The notes under the pieces are model-generated. The model was given only the letters and a program-made list of their open reading frames with translations. It ran no database searches and was not told where the DNA came from. A DNA stretch of 64,000 nucleotides from Ligilactobacillus cholophilus (GTDB lineage Bacteria > Bacillota > Bacilli > Lactobacillales > Lactobacillaceae): positions 806,001 to 870,000 of the forward strand of contig NZ_CP127832.1 of the NCBI RefSeq assembly GCF_030389495.1. Reading direction: 5' to 3'. A program made the translations under genes and the position numbers. Below are positions 31,693 to 42,096 of the stretch, one piece after another (the first letter of the stretch is position 1; every line of letters starts with the position of its first letter).

Positions 31693-32322
31693 CTATTTTG
31701 TACCAAATAAACGATCTCCTGCATCACCTAATCCAGGCACAATATAGCCATTTTCATTTAGATGATCATCTAATGCAGCAGCATAAACATCAATATCTGG
31801 ATGAGCTTCACGCAATGCCTTTACTCCTTCTGGAGCTGCTACTAAACAAACAAAACGAATTGATCTTGCACCGCGTTTCTTTAATGCATCAACAGCTGCT
31901 ATTGCTGAACCCCCTGTTGCCAACATTGGATCAACAATTATCATTTCACGTTTATCCAAATGTTCGGGCATTTTCACAAAATATTCATGTGGTTGTAATG
32001 TTTCTTCATCACGATACATTCCAATATGACCGACTTTTGCAGCTGGTAGCAATTCTAATACCCCATCTACCATACCTAAACCGGCACGTAAAATTGGAAC
32101 AACAACTACTTTCTTCCCCGCTAAACGCTTTTCAACAGCTGTTGCTACCGGCGTTTCAACTTCTACATCCTCTAATGGCATATCACGACATACTTCGTAA
32201 ACCATTAGTTCTGCAATTTCATTAACAATTTCACGAAATTCACGAGTACCACAGTTTTTATCACGAATAATTGTTAATTTATGTTGAATCAATGGGTGAT
32301 CTAAAACTTCAAATTTTCCCAC
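31693..32322 (-). CDS. upp: Uracil phosphoribosyltransferase
   Basis: Pyrimidine salvage: makes UMP from uracil and PRPP. 209 residues with [15 protein letters not shown] and the PRPP loop [15 protein letters not shown]; the C-terminal [12 protein letters not shown] is typical. The start is GTG 32322 ([15 protein letters not shown]), which has AAAGGAG 9 bases upstream; the ATG nine bases earlier abuts that site and is not usable. Linked to the atp operon, as in most lactobacilli. Confidence 0.96.
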   Translation of the reverse strand: MGKFEVLDHPLIQHKLTIIRDKNCGTREFREIVNEIAELMVYEVCRDMPLEDVEVETPVATAVEKRLAGKKVVVVPILRAGLGMVDGVLELLPAAKVGHIGMYRDEETLQPHEYFVKMPEHLDKREMIIVDPMLATGGSAIAAVDALKKRGARSIRFVCLVAAPEGVKALREAHPDIDVYAAALDDHLNENGYIVPGLGDAGDRLFGTK

Positions 32323-32379
32323 AATTAACATCTCCTTTAATATATTTAATACTATTTTAGCGAAATTAAATTTTATTTT

Positions 32380-33363
32380 CTACTTTAATTGCCACATTTG
32401 ATCTGCACTAGCTTTACGTAATCTATTCATATATGCCTCACCTAAACCGATTTCTGGAAACTGTTGAACTAAAATTGTATCAACACCTTTACTATCAAGT
32501 TCACGAATGCCAGCAAAGAATTTTCGACTAGCTGAATTAATATTTTCACCCAAATCATATGTGATTACATTTTCAGGAACTTTTTTAATTATATTTGTAG
32601 TAGCCATAATTCCGATATTCATTTGTTGAGAAGCCCACTTAATCGCATCACTCCAATCAGAATCAGATACCATCATCACATTTGCATTAGGATTATAATG
32701 TTTGTATTTTTCTGCAGATGCTTGTTTTTTCATTTTAATTGGCATCCCTAATACCTTTTCAATTTCAGTCGTACTAATTGCTCCAGGACGAACAATAACT
32801 GGAGTATCCCCACTCAAATCGATAATTGTTGATTCCATTCCAACAGCAGTTGGTCCATCATCAATAATCCCTGCAATCTTGCCCTCCATATCATGAAAAA
32901 CATGTTGTGCACTCGTAGGACTTGGCTTTCCAGAAGTATTAGCTGAAGGCCCAACAATTGGAGTTCCTGCCTTCTCAATAAGTTCTAATGTGACTTTATT
33001 ATCTGGACATCTAAATGCTGCTGTTGTTAATCCACCAGTAACAACCTTAGGTAGTGAGCCAGATTTTATTTTAAAAATCAACGTTAATGGTCCTGGCCAA
33101 AAATTTTGTATTAATTTTTGACCCCAATCATTAATTTGATTTACATATTTTTTAACCATTTCTGAATTTGCTACTGTAACATTTAGCGGATTATCCGCTG
33201 GACGATTTTTAGCTTGAAATACGCGTAATACTGCTTTTTCATTATTCACATCTGCACCTAATCCATAAACGGTTTCTGTTGGAAAAGCAATTAACTCTCC
33301 CAACTGAATTTCACGTGCAGCCTGATCAACTTCACTAGGTTGATATATTTTTGTGATTTCCAT
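32380..33363 (-). CDS. sua5: L-threonylcarbamoyladenylate synthase (Sua5/YwlC)
   Basis: Makes threonylcarbamoyl-AMP from threonine, bicarbonate and ATP for the t6A modification of ANN-decoding tRNAs. 327 residues: an N-terminal YrdC domain (PTETVYGLGADVNNEKAVLR, ADNPLNVTV, GPSANTSGKPSPTSA) and a C-terminal Sua5 domain after about residue 210 (AEKYKHYNPNANVMMV). The two-domain length makes it Sua5, not the short TsaC. Follows prmC after 12 bases, in the tdk-prfA-prmC-sua5 operon common in Firmicutes. Confidence 0.95.
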   Translation of the reverse strand: MEITKIYQPSEVDQAAREIQLGELIAFPTETVYGLGADVNNEKAVLRVFQAKNRPADNPLNVTVANSEMVKKYVNQINDWGQKLIQNFWPGPLTLIFKIKSGSLPKVVTGGLTTAAFRCPDNKVTLELIEKAGTPIVGPSANTSGKPSPTSAQHVFHDMEGKIAGIIDDGPTAVGMESTIIDLSGDTPVIVRPGAISTTEIEKVLGMPIKMKKQASAEKYKHYNPNANVMMVSDSDWSDAIKWASQQMNIGIMATTNIIKKVPENVITYDLGENINSASRKFFAGIRELDSKGVDTILVQQFPEIGLGEAYMNRLRKASADQMWQLK

Positions 33364-33374
33364 TCTTACACTTC

Positions 33375-34211
33375 CTAAAATTGAATCTTTACCATACGAT
33401 CATGATTTGAAATATCTTTTTTTATTGTAATTTTTGCATCAGGAAATTCTTTTTGAAAAATCTCTTTTACTGCTTTTCCCTGTTTAAATCCGATTTCTAA
33501 ATACATCAGCGCATCATCAGCTAAATATGGTGCACATTCTTTTGCCAAACGTTGATATATTTTTAATCCTTGATTGTCAGCAAACAATGCCAAAGATGGT
33601 TCATGTTCTAAGACACTTTGATCCATTAATCCTTTTTCATCCTCTGCAATATATGGAGGATTAGAAACAATAATATCGAATTTTCCATTTAAATTTTCAA
33701 ATAAATCACTTTGAGTCAAATAAACTTCTTCATCCAATGTTTGAGCATTTTCTGCTGCAACTTTCAGCGCTTCAGTTGAAATATCACTAAGTGTTATCTT
33801 CCATTCAGGAACAGCCTTTTTCAAGGATAAACCAATTGCTCCAGTTCCTGTGCCAATGTCCACTACTCTCAAAGAATCATTTACTTTATTTTCATTTAAA
33901 ATCCAATCTACTAATTCTTCCGTTTCCATCCTTGGAATTAATGTATTTTCATTCACTTTAAACTTAGAGCCATAAAAATCAGCTTTACCTATTATGTATT
34001 GTGCTGGATAACCATTCACATACTTTTCCACATTACGTTGAAATTTTTCTAATTCTTCTTGAGGCATTTCATCACGTAAGTGCATTAAAAGCTCTGTATC
34101 ATTCCAGCCCATCTGTTCTTTTAATAACAACTCTACACCAGAACGATCAGCATTTGATCCTTCAATAAAAGAAAAAGCCCATTGTTGGGCCTTAAAAAAC
34201 GAATTATTCAT
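33375..34211 (-). CDS. prmC: Peptide chain release factor N5-glutamine methyltransferase
   Basis: Methylates the GGQ glutamine of release factors with SAM. 278 residues with the SAM motif [15 protein letters not shown] and the catalytic NPPY in [13 protein letters not shown]. The ATG at 34211 ([13 protein letters not shown]) overlaps the end of prfA by 8 bases and has TTGGAG upstream inside prfA, so the methyltransferase is translated together with its substrate. An upstream in-frame ATG (34244) has no such site. Confidence 0.95.
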   Translation of the reverse strand: MNNSFFKAQQWAFSFIEGSNADRSGVELLLKEQMGWNDTELLMHLRDEMPQEELEKFQRNVEKYVNGYPAQYIIGKADFYGSKFKVNENTLIPRMETEELVDWILNENKVNDSLRVVDIGTGTGAIGLSLKKAVPEWKITLSDISTEALKVAAENAQTLDEEVYLTQSDLFENLNGKFDIIVSNPPYIAEDEKGLMDQSVLEHEPSLALFADNQGLKIYQRLAKECAPYLADDALMYLEIGFKQGKAVKEIFQKEFPDAKITIKKDISNHDRMVKIQF

Positions 34212-35289
34212 TTTGTAAATTCTCCAATGCTTTTGTTTGATCATATAACACTAGAGCATCAATAATATCATCTAACTCACCATTCATAATCTTATCAAGT
34301 TTGTTCAATGTAAGACCAATACGGTGATCTGTCACACGGTTTTGTGGATAGTTATATGTCCGAATACGTTCTGAACGATCACCTGTCCCTACCGTTGACT
34401 TACGATTTTCATCATATTCACTTTGTTCTTGAGATTTGTAGTAATCATATACACGTGCTTTCAAAATCCGCATTGCTTTTTCACGGTTTTGTTGTTGTGA
34501 ACGTTGGTCCTGCATCGATACAACAATTCCTGTTGGCAAGTGAGTCATACGAACAGCAGAAGATGTTTTATTAATATGTTGTCCACCGGCACCTGATGAG
34601 CGGAACACATCAACACGAATATCTTTTGGATCGATCTCAATTTCTACATCCTCTTCTTCTGGCATAACAACAACAGTTGCTGTTGAGGTATGTACTCGAC
34701 CAGCAGATTCCGTTACTGGCACACGTTGAACACGGTGAGCACCACTTTCATATTTTAATTTTGAATAAACACTCTTACCATTAATCAAAATTACAATTTC
34801 CTTAAAGCCACCAACTTCAGTCACATTTTTATCCACAACTTCAATTGACCAGCCTTGTTTTTCTGCATATCTTGAATACATATTAAAGAGATCAGCTGCA
34901 AATAAACTAGCTTCATCACCACCAGCAGCCCCACGAATTTCCATAATAATATTTTTATCATCATTAGGGTCTTTAGGTAGCAATAAAATCTTAATTTCTT
35001 CTTCAAGCTTTTCTTTTGCTTCTTTTGATGATGCTAATTCTTCTTTGACCATCATAGTCATTTCTTCATCATCTAAACCTGCATTCAACATTTCTTCATC
35101 ATCTTTTATTTGTTGAACGACTTTCTTATATTGATTATATTTTTCAACTGTTTCACGTAAATCAGCCATTTCCTTTGATAGCTTTGTGAAACGATTTGTA
35201 TCTGCAATTACTTCAGGATCTGATAATAGTTCGCCTAATTCTTCATAACGATCTTCAAGCATTTGCAATCTATCAAATAACTTATCCAT
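34204..35289 (-). CDS. prfA: Peptide chain release factor 1
   Basis: Terminates translation at UAA and UAG. 361 residues; the peptide anticodon PVT is at about 191-193 in [15 protein letters not shown] and the catalytic GGQ at 235-237 in [32 protein letters not shown] before the ATG. Second gene of the leftward tdk-prfA-prmC-sua5 operon. Confidence 0.97.
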   Translation of the reverse strand: MDKLFDRLQMLEDRYEELGELLSDPEVIADTNRFTKLSKEMADLRETVEKYNQYKKVVQQIKDDEEMLNAGLDDEEMTMMVKEELASSKEAKEKLEEEIKILLLPKDPNDDKNIIMEIRGAAGGDEASLFAADLFNMYSRYAEKQGWSIEVVDKNVTEVGGFKEIVILINGKSVYSKLKYESGAHRVQRVPVTESAGRVHTSTATVVVMPEEEDVEIEIDPKDIRVDVFRSSGAGGQHINKTSSAVRMTHLPTGIVVSMQDQRSQQQNREKAMRILKARVYDYYKSQEQSEYDENRKSTVGTGDRSERIRTYNYPQNRVTDHRIGLTLNKLDKIMNGELDDIIDALVLYDQTKALENLQNE

Positions 35290-35298
35290 CGGAACCTC

Positions 35299-35901
35299 CT
35301 AGTTATTATTTAATTTTTCAATTTCATCAACTGGCGGATTAAAGTAATGCCGTCTGCAAACTGGGAAGTATGCTTCATTACCTGCAATCATGATTTGTTC
35401 ACCTGAATACACAGGTTTTCCATCATTAATACGCAAGTTCATTGTTGCTTTTTTATTACAAAACCAACAAATTGTCTTCATTTCTTCAATTTTATCAGCA
35501 TACAATAGTAAATACTTTGATCCTTCAAATAATTCATTACGGAAATCATTTTTCAAGCCAAATGTCATTACCGGAATGTTAAATTGATCTACAATTTTAG
35601 TTAATTGACGCACATGTTCCTTCTTTAAGAATTGAGCTTCATCAACTAATACGCATGCAATTGATTCTGCTGCATTTTTCTTTTGTACATAGTCAAACAC
35701 ATCTGTTTGATCTTCAATCGGAAACGCAGGACGTTTTAAACCGATTCGACTAGATACAAATCCCACCCCATCACGATTATCAATCGCACTTGTCATTAAA
35801 ATTACCTTTTTATCTTGTTCTTCATAGTTATGTGCAACTTTTAAAATTTCAATTGACTTTCCACTGTTCATTGCACCATAACGGAAAAATAATTGTGCCA
35901 C
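35299..35901 (-). CDS. tdk: Thymidine kinase
   Basis: Type II (TK1-like) thymidine kinase for salvage of thymidine. 200 residues: P-loop [15 protein letters not shown], Walker [11 protein letters not shown] with the catalytic glutamate, lasso loop, and zinc cysteines in CWFCNKKA and [10 protein letters not shown] choose the GTG at 35901 ([10 protein letters not shown]), which matches the family start and has GGAAGTG 6 bases upstream; an upstream ATG at 35928 would add an unusual nine residues. Confidence 0.93.
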   Translation of the reverse strand: MAQLFFRYGAMNSGKSIEILKVAHNYEEQDKKVILMTSAIDNRDGVGFVSSRIGLKRPAFPIEDQTDVFDYVQKKNAAESIACVLVDEAQFLKKEHVRQLTKIVDQFNIPVMTFGLKNDFRNELFEGSKYLLLYADKIEEMKTICWFCNKKATMNLRINDGKPVYSGEQIMIAGNEAYFPVCRRHYFNPPVDEIEKLNNN

Positions 35902-36086
35902 AAATTTCACTTCCAAAAATTTTTTCATTCCATTTTAGTATATACGATTTACAATTAAATTTCACTGTTAATTATAGACTTTATATAATTTTGCAAATTA
36001 ACCAAAGTAAAACTTAAATCAAAACTACTCTGACTAAATTTGTGATAAAATACAAAAAGAATATTATTACAGGAGGATTTTCATAG

Positions 36087-37436
36087 ATGTCTCTAAAAAG
36101 CAATATTGCTATTGCAGCTGGTAAATCATCTTACTGGTTTCTTCATAACTTTATGCATGGCGGAACTAGTTTACCTGGCAAATTAACTTTAGCCATCGAT
36201 CCTGATGTATTACAAGCACTAGCGAAAGATTATGAAATTATTATTGTTACTGGAACTAATGGTAAAACTCTTACAACAGCTCTAACTGTTAAAGTATTAT
36301 CTGAAAAGTATGATAATATCTTAACCAATCCTAGTGGTTCCAATATGAAACAAGGAATCGTAACTGCATTTTTAACAGCTAAAAAAAGTAAACATGGCAA
36401 AAAGCTAGCTGTTTTAGAAACTGACGAAGCAAATGTTCCAATTATTTCTCAATATATTGAACCAAGTGCTTTCGTTTTAACTAACTTATTCCGTGATCAA
36501 CTTGATCGTTTTGGTGAAATTTACACTACTTACAATAAAATTTTAAAGGGAATCAAAATGCATCCAAAAGCAAAAATCATTGCTAATGGTGATGAACCTT
36601 TGTTTAATAGTGTAGATCTCCCTAACCCTACTGTTTACTTTGGTTTTGATAATGAGGAAGATCGTGATCAAAAAGCTCCTGCAAATACAGATGGTGTTTT
36701 ATGTCCCGAATGTAATCACATCATCCGCTTTAAGAGTCGTACATATGGTAATTTAGGTAAATATTACTGTCCTCACTGTGGTTATAAACGACCTGAATTA
36801 ACATATAATGTTACTGAAATCATTGACCAATCTCCACAATGGTCAAAATTCAAAATCAATAATGAAGAAGTTACTCTTCATATTGGTGGAACATATAATA
36901 TCTACAATGCTTTAGCCGCATATGCAGTAGGTAGTGAATTCGAATTACTTCCATTTGAAATCACTAAAGCATTAAGCTCACCTGACCAAAAAATCTTTGG
37001 ACGTCAAGAAGTCATTAAAGTCGGTGATAAAGATGTAACTTTAATTTTAGTTAAAAATCCGGTTGGATTAGATCAAGTTTTACAAATGATTAAGACAGAT
37101 CGCAATCCATTTTCATTAGCTGTATTACTAAACGCTAACTATGCTGATGGAATTGATACTAGTTGGATTTGGGATGGATCTTTTGAAGAATTACCATTTG
37201 ATCGCATTCCTTCAGTTCTAACTGGTGGCGAACGCTATAAAGATATTACTTTTAGATTAAGAGTCGCAGGCGTCCCAGAAGAAAATTTCCATCAACGTGA
37301 AAACTTAACTGAAGCAGTTAAATTCATAGAACAAATGCCAACAAAACATGTTTATGTTCTTGCAACATATACCGCAGTTCTTCAATTACGTAAATTATTA
37401 GCTGATGAAGGATACATCAAAGGAGGTATGGATTAA
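36087..37436 (+). CDS. murT: Lipid II isoglutaminyl synthase, MurT subunit
   Basis: Mur-ligase-like subunit that, with GatD, amidates the D-glutamate of the lipid II stem peptide. 449 residues with P-loop IVTGTNGKTLTTAL, a Mur-ligase centre and a Cys4 zinc ribbon insert (CPECNHIIRF and YYCPHCGYKR, about 213-235) typical of MurT, followed by the DUF1727 C-terminal domain. RBS AGGAGGATTTTCATAG. The stop overlaps the start of gatD by one base. A -10-like TAAAAT lies about 40 bases upstream. Confidence 0.96.
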   Translation: MSLKSNIAIAAGKSSYWFLHNFMHGGTSLPGKLTLAIDPDVLQALAKDYEIIIVTGTNGKTLTTALTVKVLSEKYDNILTNPSGSNMKQGIVTAFLTAKKSKHGKKLAVLETDEANVPIISQYIEPSAFVLTNLFRDQLDRFGEIYTTYNKILKGIKMHPKAKIIANGDEPLFNSVDLPNPTVYFGFDNEEDRDQKAPANTDGVLCPECNHIIRFKSRTYGNLGKYYCPHCGYKRPELTYNVTEIIDQSPQWSKFKINNEEVTLHIGGTYNIYNALAAYAVGSEFELLPFEITKALSSPDQKIFGRQEVIKVGDKDVTLILVKNPVGLDQVLQMIKTDRNPFSLAVLLNANYADGIDTSWIWDGSFEELPFDRIPSVLTGGERYKDITFRLRVAGVPEENFHQRENLTEAVKFIEQMPTKHVYVLATYTAVLQLRKLLADEGYIKGGMD

Positions 37437-38140
37437 TGAAATATGAATTACGTTTAGCACACTTATATGGTGATTTGTTAAATACTTATAGTGATATTGG
37501 TAATATTTTAGTTATGAAATACTATGCTAAACAAATGAATACTGATATCGATGTTCAATTAATTTCATTAGATGATACTTTCAACGCTGATAATTTTGAC
37601 ATTGCCCTTTTTGGTGGTGGTCAAGACTTTGAACAAACAATTGTATCAAAAGATTTACCTAATAAGCATGATGAAATCCAAAAATTCGTTGAAGAGGGTA
37701 AGCCTTTGTTAGCTATTTGCGGTGGTTATCAAATGCTTGGCCAATATTATGTTGGTGCTGATGGTGTTAAAATTCCTGGACTTGGTGTCTTATCTCACCG
37801 TACAGAAACTCAAAAAAATAACCGTTTTATTGGCGATATTACTATTAAAAACGAAGAAACGGGAGAAGAATATCATGGATTTGAAAATCATAGCGGTGTA
37901 ACTTACCTTGGTGATGATGAAAAACCACTAGGTAAAGTTATTGTCGGAAATGGTAACAATGGCCAAGATGGTTTTGAAGGTGCTATTTATAAAAATACAT
38001 ATGGTACTTACTTCCATGGACCAATTCTTGCTCGGAATGGTAATTTAGCTAAACGATTACTATTACTTGCACTAAAACACAAATATCCAAATGATGATTT
38101 TTCACAACAAGAAGCTCTTGAAATCAAACCAACATACTAA
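37436..38140 (+). CDS. gatD: Lipid II isoglutaminyl synthase, GatD glutamine amidotransferase subunit
   Basis: Class I glutamine amidotransferase that releases ammonia for MurT. 234 residues; nucleophile C95 in LLAICGGYQMLG and H194 in GTYFHGPILAR (S. aureus GatD uses C94 and H189). Translationally coupled to murT through TAATG. Ends at the terminator at 38143. Confidence 0.96.
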   Translation: MKYELRLAHLYGDLLNTYSDIGNILVMKYYAKQMNTDIDVQLISLDDTFNADNFDIALFGGGQDFEQTIVSKDLPNKHDEIQKFVEEGKPLLAICGGYQMLGQYYVGADGVKIPGLGVLSHRTETQKNNRFIGDITIKNEETGEEYHGFENHSGVTYLGDDEKPLGKVIVGNGNNGQDGFEGAIYKNTYGTYFHGPILARNGNLAKRLLLLALKHKYPNDDFSQQEALEIKPTY

Positions 38141-38142
38141 TT

Positions 38143-38178
38143 AGAGGTACTGGCTCCAATGCCAGACCTCTTTTATTT
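38143..38178 (+). terminator. Terminator of murT-gatD
   Basis: AGAGGTACTGGC (38143-38154) pairs with GCCAGACCTCT (38161-38171) with a one-base bulge, followed by TTTTATTTTA. Confidence 0.88.
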
Positions 38179-38237
38179 TATTCGGTTTTATTGTTTTTTA
38201 GACAGATTTAAAAAAATCAAACAATTGAAATTTAGTA

Positions 38238-38265
38238 TTTACATTAACAATTTATATGATAAAAT
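38238..38265 (+). promoter_or_regulatory. Promoter of the adenine deaminase gene
   Basis: TTTACA (38238-38243) and TAAAAT (38260-38265) are 16 bases apart. The -10 box overlaps the first in-frame ATG of the gene, which therefore cannot be the start. No purine riboswitch core is seen between promoter and gene. Confidence 0.55.
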
Positions 38266-38309
38266 ATAGGATAATTCGTAACCAAATACATTATAAAGGG
38301 ATGATTAGA

Positions 38310-39986
38310 TTGCAAAATGTTGATTTAAAAATTACTAGCCAACATGTATTAAATGTCTTTACGCGGACATTTGAACCAAATATTTTATGGATTAATCAGG
38401 GTAAAATTGTCGCTACTGGTGAGCAAGAAGATTTCACTGCTAATCAAACCCTTGATTATTCTGATAAATATTTAGTTCCCGGATTCATCGATGCTCATGT
38501 TCATATTGAGAGTTCACTTGTTCGTCCTAGTGAATTCGGTAAAGTTCTTCTCCAACAAGGCACCACTTCTATTTTTGCTGATCCTCATGAAATTGCTAAC
38601 GTCTATGGCACTCGTGGCATTGATTTTATGCTCGAAGATGCTAAAAAAACTCAATTAAACACTTTCATTATGTTACCCTCTTGCGTTCCATGCACATCAT
38701 TTGAACATAACTATGAAAAACTTGACGCTAAAAAGCTCCGTTCTTATTACCAAACACCTAATGTCTGTGGCTTAGCAGAAATAATGGATTATCCCGCTGT
38801 TGCCAGCAAAGATGCTGACATGTTAGAAAAGATCAACGATTGCTTAGCAAATCATCGACAAATTGATGGACATGGAGCTGGCTTAAATCGGCAACAACTT
38901 GATATTTTTCAACAAAATCATATTACAACTGATCATGAATGTTCTACTCCTGAACAGGCGCTTGAACGTATTAAATTAGGTTTCTATGTTTTCTTACGCG
39001 AAGGAACCGTTGAACGTGATTTAGAAAATATCATTAATGTTGTCAATGAATCGAACGCACAACGCTTTGCCTTTTGTACTGATGATAAATTAATCAGTAG
39101 TTTACTTGAAGAAGGCGGTATTAACTACTGCATTAAGTTAGCAATTCAACATGGTATCCGTCCTGAAACTGCCTACACAATGGCTAGCTATAACGCTGCT
39201 AATGCCCATCACCTTTCAAACTTAGGAGCATTAAGTAGTAGTTTTAATGCTGACATTGTTGTTTTAGATGACTATCAAAATGTATCTATTCATTCCGTAA
39301 TCAAAGATGGAGAAATTATTAACTCCACAGAATCACATGCTTCAAATGCAAATTGTCCAAGTTCTATGAACTTTTCAATTACTCCTAACCAACTAGAATT
39401 AAAAATGCAATCTTCAAAAGCAAATATTATCGGTGTTATTCCTAATCATATCGACACAAAGCATCTTATTGAGGACGTAACTGTCGAAAATAATTTATTT
39501 GTACCAGATACTTCCAAAGATCAACTTAAAATTGTTGTAGTTGAACGACACCACCACTTAAATACAGTAGGCGTAGGTATTGTAAAAGGCTTTAAATTAC
39601 AACAAGGAGCTATTGCTTCTACAATTGCTCATGATTCACATAATTTAATTGCTGTGGGTACAAATGATCAAGCAATTTTGAATGCAATTTTACATTTAAA
39701 AGAAATTGATGGAGGAATTACTGTCTTTGATGATCAAAAAGAATTAGCATCAATGCCTCTTTCAATTGGCGGATTAATGTCTGATAAGCCATATCAAGAA
39801 GCTAATACTGATCTTAAAAATGTTCAAGATGCTTATCGTTCTATTAGTCAGGAAATTAAATTTGATCCATTTATCACACTTTCATTTTTAGCTCTTCCTG
39901 TAATTCCAACACTTAAAATTACAGATCAAGGACTTTATGATTTTGATCAACAAAAATTTATTAATGTAAGCAATCTAGAAAAATAA
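38310..39986 (+). CDS. adeC: Adenine deaminase
   Basis: Amidohydrolase that converts adenine to hypoxanthine and ammonia. About 558 residues: metal-binding DAHVHIESSLVRPSEF, FADPHEIANVYGTRGI, DGHGAGLN, TTDHECSTPEQALERIKLG and FCTDDKL, then the AdeC C-terminal domain (AHDSHNLIAVGTND). I prefer TTG 38310 (LQNVDLKITSQHV) with AAAGGGATGA as ribosome binding site; the ATG at 38301 abuts that site. Purine salvage; single-gene transcript. Confidence 0.95.
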   Translation: MQNVDLKITSQHVLNVFTRTFEPNILWINQGKIVATGEQEDFTANQTLDYSDKYLVPGFIDAHVHIESSLVRPSEFGKVLLQQGTTSIFADPHEIANVYGTRGIDFMLEDAKKTQLNTFIMLPSCVPCTSFEHNYEKLDAKKLRSYYQTPNVCGLAEIMDYPAVASKDADMLEKINDCLANHRQIDGHGAGLNRQQLDIFQQNHITTDHECSTPEQALERIKLGFYVFLREGTVERDLENIINVVNESNAQRFAFCTDDKLISSLLEEGGINYCIKLAIQHGIRPETAYTMASYNAANAHHLSNLGALSSSFNADIVVLDDYQNVSIHSVIKDGEIINSTESHASNANCPSSMNFSITPNQLELKMQSSKANIIGVIPNHIDTKHLIEDVTVENNLFVPDTSKDQLKIVVVERHHHLNTVGVGIVKGFKLQQGAIASTIAHDSHNLIAVGTNDQAILNAILHLKEIDGGITVFDDQKELASMPLSIGGLMSDKPYQEANTDLKNVQDAYRSISQEIKFDPFITLSFLALPVIPTLKITDQGLYDFDQQKFINVSNLEK

Positions 39987-40005
39987 TAATAATAATAATA
40001 AAAAC

Positions 40006-40048
40006 TAAAAAAACTAAGGGTAATAATCTACCCTTAGTTTTTTAGTTT
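40006..40048. terminator. Bidirectional terminator between adeC and manA
   Basis: AAAACTAAGGGTA pairs with TACCCTTAGTTTT over a short loop, with T runs on both strands, between convergent genes. A short ATA/TAA repeat (about 39983-40001) precedes it. Confidence 0.9.
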
Positions 40049-40052
40049 TTAA

Positions 40053-41018
40053 TTAGCAAATGCTTTTCCCAGGTTCTGAAGCAATTATTTGTAAATTTCC
40101 TTGAATTTTCCAACTTTTAACTGAAAATGGTAATATAAAGTGCATTCCCTTTTTTATTAAATATTCTTGGTCAGCAATTTTTATTGATCCACTTCCATCT
40201 AAAACAGAAACCAACATATATGGAGCTTGTTGTTTAAATACTCCACTTCCTCCATCAACTACCCACTTATATACAGAAAAAAATTTATTTGAAATAAAAC
40301 GAGTAACTAAAACATCACCAATATGGTAATTTTCTGGTTTTATTTGCCAATCTTTTTGTGGCACACTTATACATTCCACTGATTGTTTTAAATGTAATTT
40401 TCGTTTTTGTTTTGTATGTGGATCAATTCGATCAAAATCATAAATGCGATATGTAGTATCTGAACTTTGTTGTGTTTCTAATACCATTAATCCCTTACCA
40501 AGAGCATGTACTGTGCCACTTGGCACATAAATAAAATCGCCTTCATGTACAGTCTTTTTTCGAAATAATTTATTCCATTCATGATTATAAATCATTTCCT
40601 TTAACTCACTTCGCGATTTAGCATTGTGCCCATAATAAATTTGAGCTCCCTTATCTGCTTTAATTACATACCAACATTCATTTTTCCCCAACTCATGTTC
40701 ATGTTTTTCGGCATATGCATCATCAGGGTGAACTTGTACAGATAAATCATCCTTTGCATCTAAAATTTTTACAAGTAATGGAAATACATCCCCTTTGGCA
40801 TTTCCAAATTCCTCTCGATGATTTTTCCACACATATTCCAAACTCTTGCCTTTAAATGGTCCATTTTCCACAATTGATAATCCATGTGGATGAGCAGAAA
40901 TTGCCCAACATTCCCCCGTATGATTACTTGGAATATCGTAATCAAATTCATCTTTTAACCTTTTTCCACCCCAAATTTTTTCTTGGAAAAATGGTTTCAA
41001 GAAGATTGGTTCATTCAT
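40053..41018 (-). CDS. manA: Mannose-6-phosphate isomerase, type I
   Basis: Zinc enzyme that interconverts mannose-6-P and fructose-6-P. 321 residues: cupin zinc site with VQVHPDDAYAEKHEHELGKNE (Q, H and E ligands), FIYVPSGTVHALG and the substrate arginine region SDTTYRIYDFDR. Short form typical of lactobacilli. RBS GAAGGTAGTATATT. Confidence 0.95.
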   Translation of the reverse strand: MNEPIFLKPFFQEKIWGGKRLKDEFDYDIPSNHTGECWAISAHPHGLSIVENGPFKGKSLEYVWKNHREEFGNAKGDVFPLLVKILDAKDDLSVQVHPDDAYAEKHEHELGKNECWYVIKADKGAQIYYGHNAKSRSELKEMIYNHEWNKLFRKKTVHEGDFIYVPSGTVHALGKGLMVLETQQSSDTTYRIYDFDRIDPHTKQKRKLHLKQSVECISVPQKDWQIKPENYHIGDVLVTRFISNKFFSVYKWVVDGGSGVFKQQAPYMLVSVLDGSGSIKIADQEYLIKKGMHFILPFSVKSWKIQGNLQIIASEPGKSIC

Positions 41019-41097
41019 AATATACTACCTTCTATCTGATTGAAATTTATTTACAAATTAATTTTATCAAGTTGTCAATCAGATGTAAACGCTACCA

Positions 41098-42096
41098 TTA
41101 ATCGAATTTTACGAATTTACTTACTATTTTATCTCTTCGATCTAAGAACTCTTGATTATTAGACGATGGATGAACTCGATTTGTTAAAACAATTAGTCCT
41201 TGTTGATACTTTTTGCTCAATAAAATAAATGTTCCAGTATATCCTGTATGATAAATCCATGGTGTTTGATCAGGACTAAAACGCAAATCCCATCCTAGTG
41301 AACGTTGTAAATGATTTGTTGTCCAATCTTTAAATAAACTATTAATCGTTTGATTAGTCAAAATATCATTTTCGTGTTCATCACTTAAAATCCAATTTGC
41401 AAATTTAATTAAATCATTCAATGTCATAAATAATCCTGCAGATGCACAATGTTCCTTCAAAACAAAAGCTTTAGGATCATGCACCTCTCCTTGAATTAAT
41501 CCTCGTTTATCAGTAATCTCAGTAGGGACAGAAAACTGCTTTTGTGGATTAAATGTGCTTTCTTTTAAATTTAATGGTTCCAATATCTTTTCTGTTATAG
41601 TTTTTTGCACAGGTTCATGATAAAATGATTCAATCATTTGTCCTAACATTATTAATCCAACATCCGTATAGACGACTTTTTTATCGAACCAGTCCCCTAC
41701 TTTTAATGAATCTAATGCATCCAATAATTCTTTACGATTAAGTTCATCCCGATGTGGAATATATCCAGAAATAGCAGATGTATGTGTTAATAAATGACGT
41801 ACTGTTACACGTTGATCATCAAACAAAGGAATAAAATCTGCTACCTTATCATTTAATGATAGTCTACCTTTTTCTACCAAATTCAAAATTAAAGTAGTTG
41901 TCCCTACAACTTTCGTTAGCGAAGCAACATCATATAACATGCCATATCTTAATTCTTTTTTTATCGGAATAATTTGTGATTTTCCAAATACATGTGTTTC
42001 AACATTATTTTTATCTATAATTGCATATGAAATTCCAGGAACTACTTTATCTGATACAAGTTGTTTAAGTTCCTTTTTAATTTCTTGTTTTCTCAT
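41098..42096 (-). CDS. Serine hydrolase of the beta-lactamase/PBP4* family
   Basis: 332-residue penicillin-recognising hydrolase without signal peptide or TM segment, so cytoplasmic. The SxxK is in DVASLTKVVG (about S78), the YxN-type triad residue in VYTDVGLIMLG, and the third motif HTG in IYHTGYTGTF. Family members include esterases, D-amino-peptidases and PBP-like enzymes; the substrate is unknown. Start overlaps the end of the upstream phosphatase gene by 20 bases, with GGAGGATTTAA as ribosome binding site, so both form an operon. Confidence 0.88.
   Translation of the reverse strand: MRKQEIKKELKQLVSDKVVPGISYAIIDKNNVETHVFGKSQIIPIKKELRYGMLYDVASLTKVVGTTTLILNLVEKGRLSLNDKVADFIPLFDDQRVTVRHLLTHTSAISGYIPHRDELNRKELLDALDSLKVGDWFDKKVVYTDVGLIMLGQMIESFYHEPVQKTITEKILEPLNLKESTFNPQKQFSVPTEITDKRGLIQGEVHDPKAFVLKEHCASAGLFMTLNDLIKFANWILSDEHENDILTNQTINSLFKDWTTNHLQRSLGWDLRFSPDQTPWIYHTGYTGTFILLSKKYQQGLIVLTNRVHPSSNNQEFLDRRDKIVSKFVKFD

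Noticed and set aside
38195-38309. Purine riboswitch upstream of adenine deaminase
   Set aside because: The promoter sits about 45 bases before the start codon, leaving no room for an aptamer.
39983-40002. ATA/TAA triplet run after adeC as a microsatellite with function
   Set aside because: It is short, lies after the stop codon and before a terminator, and simple AT runs are common in this AT-rich genome.
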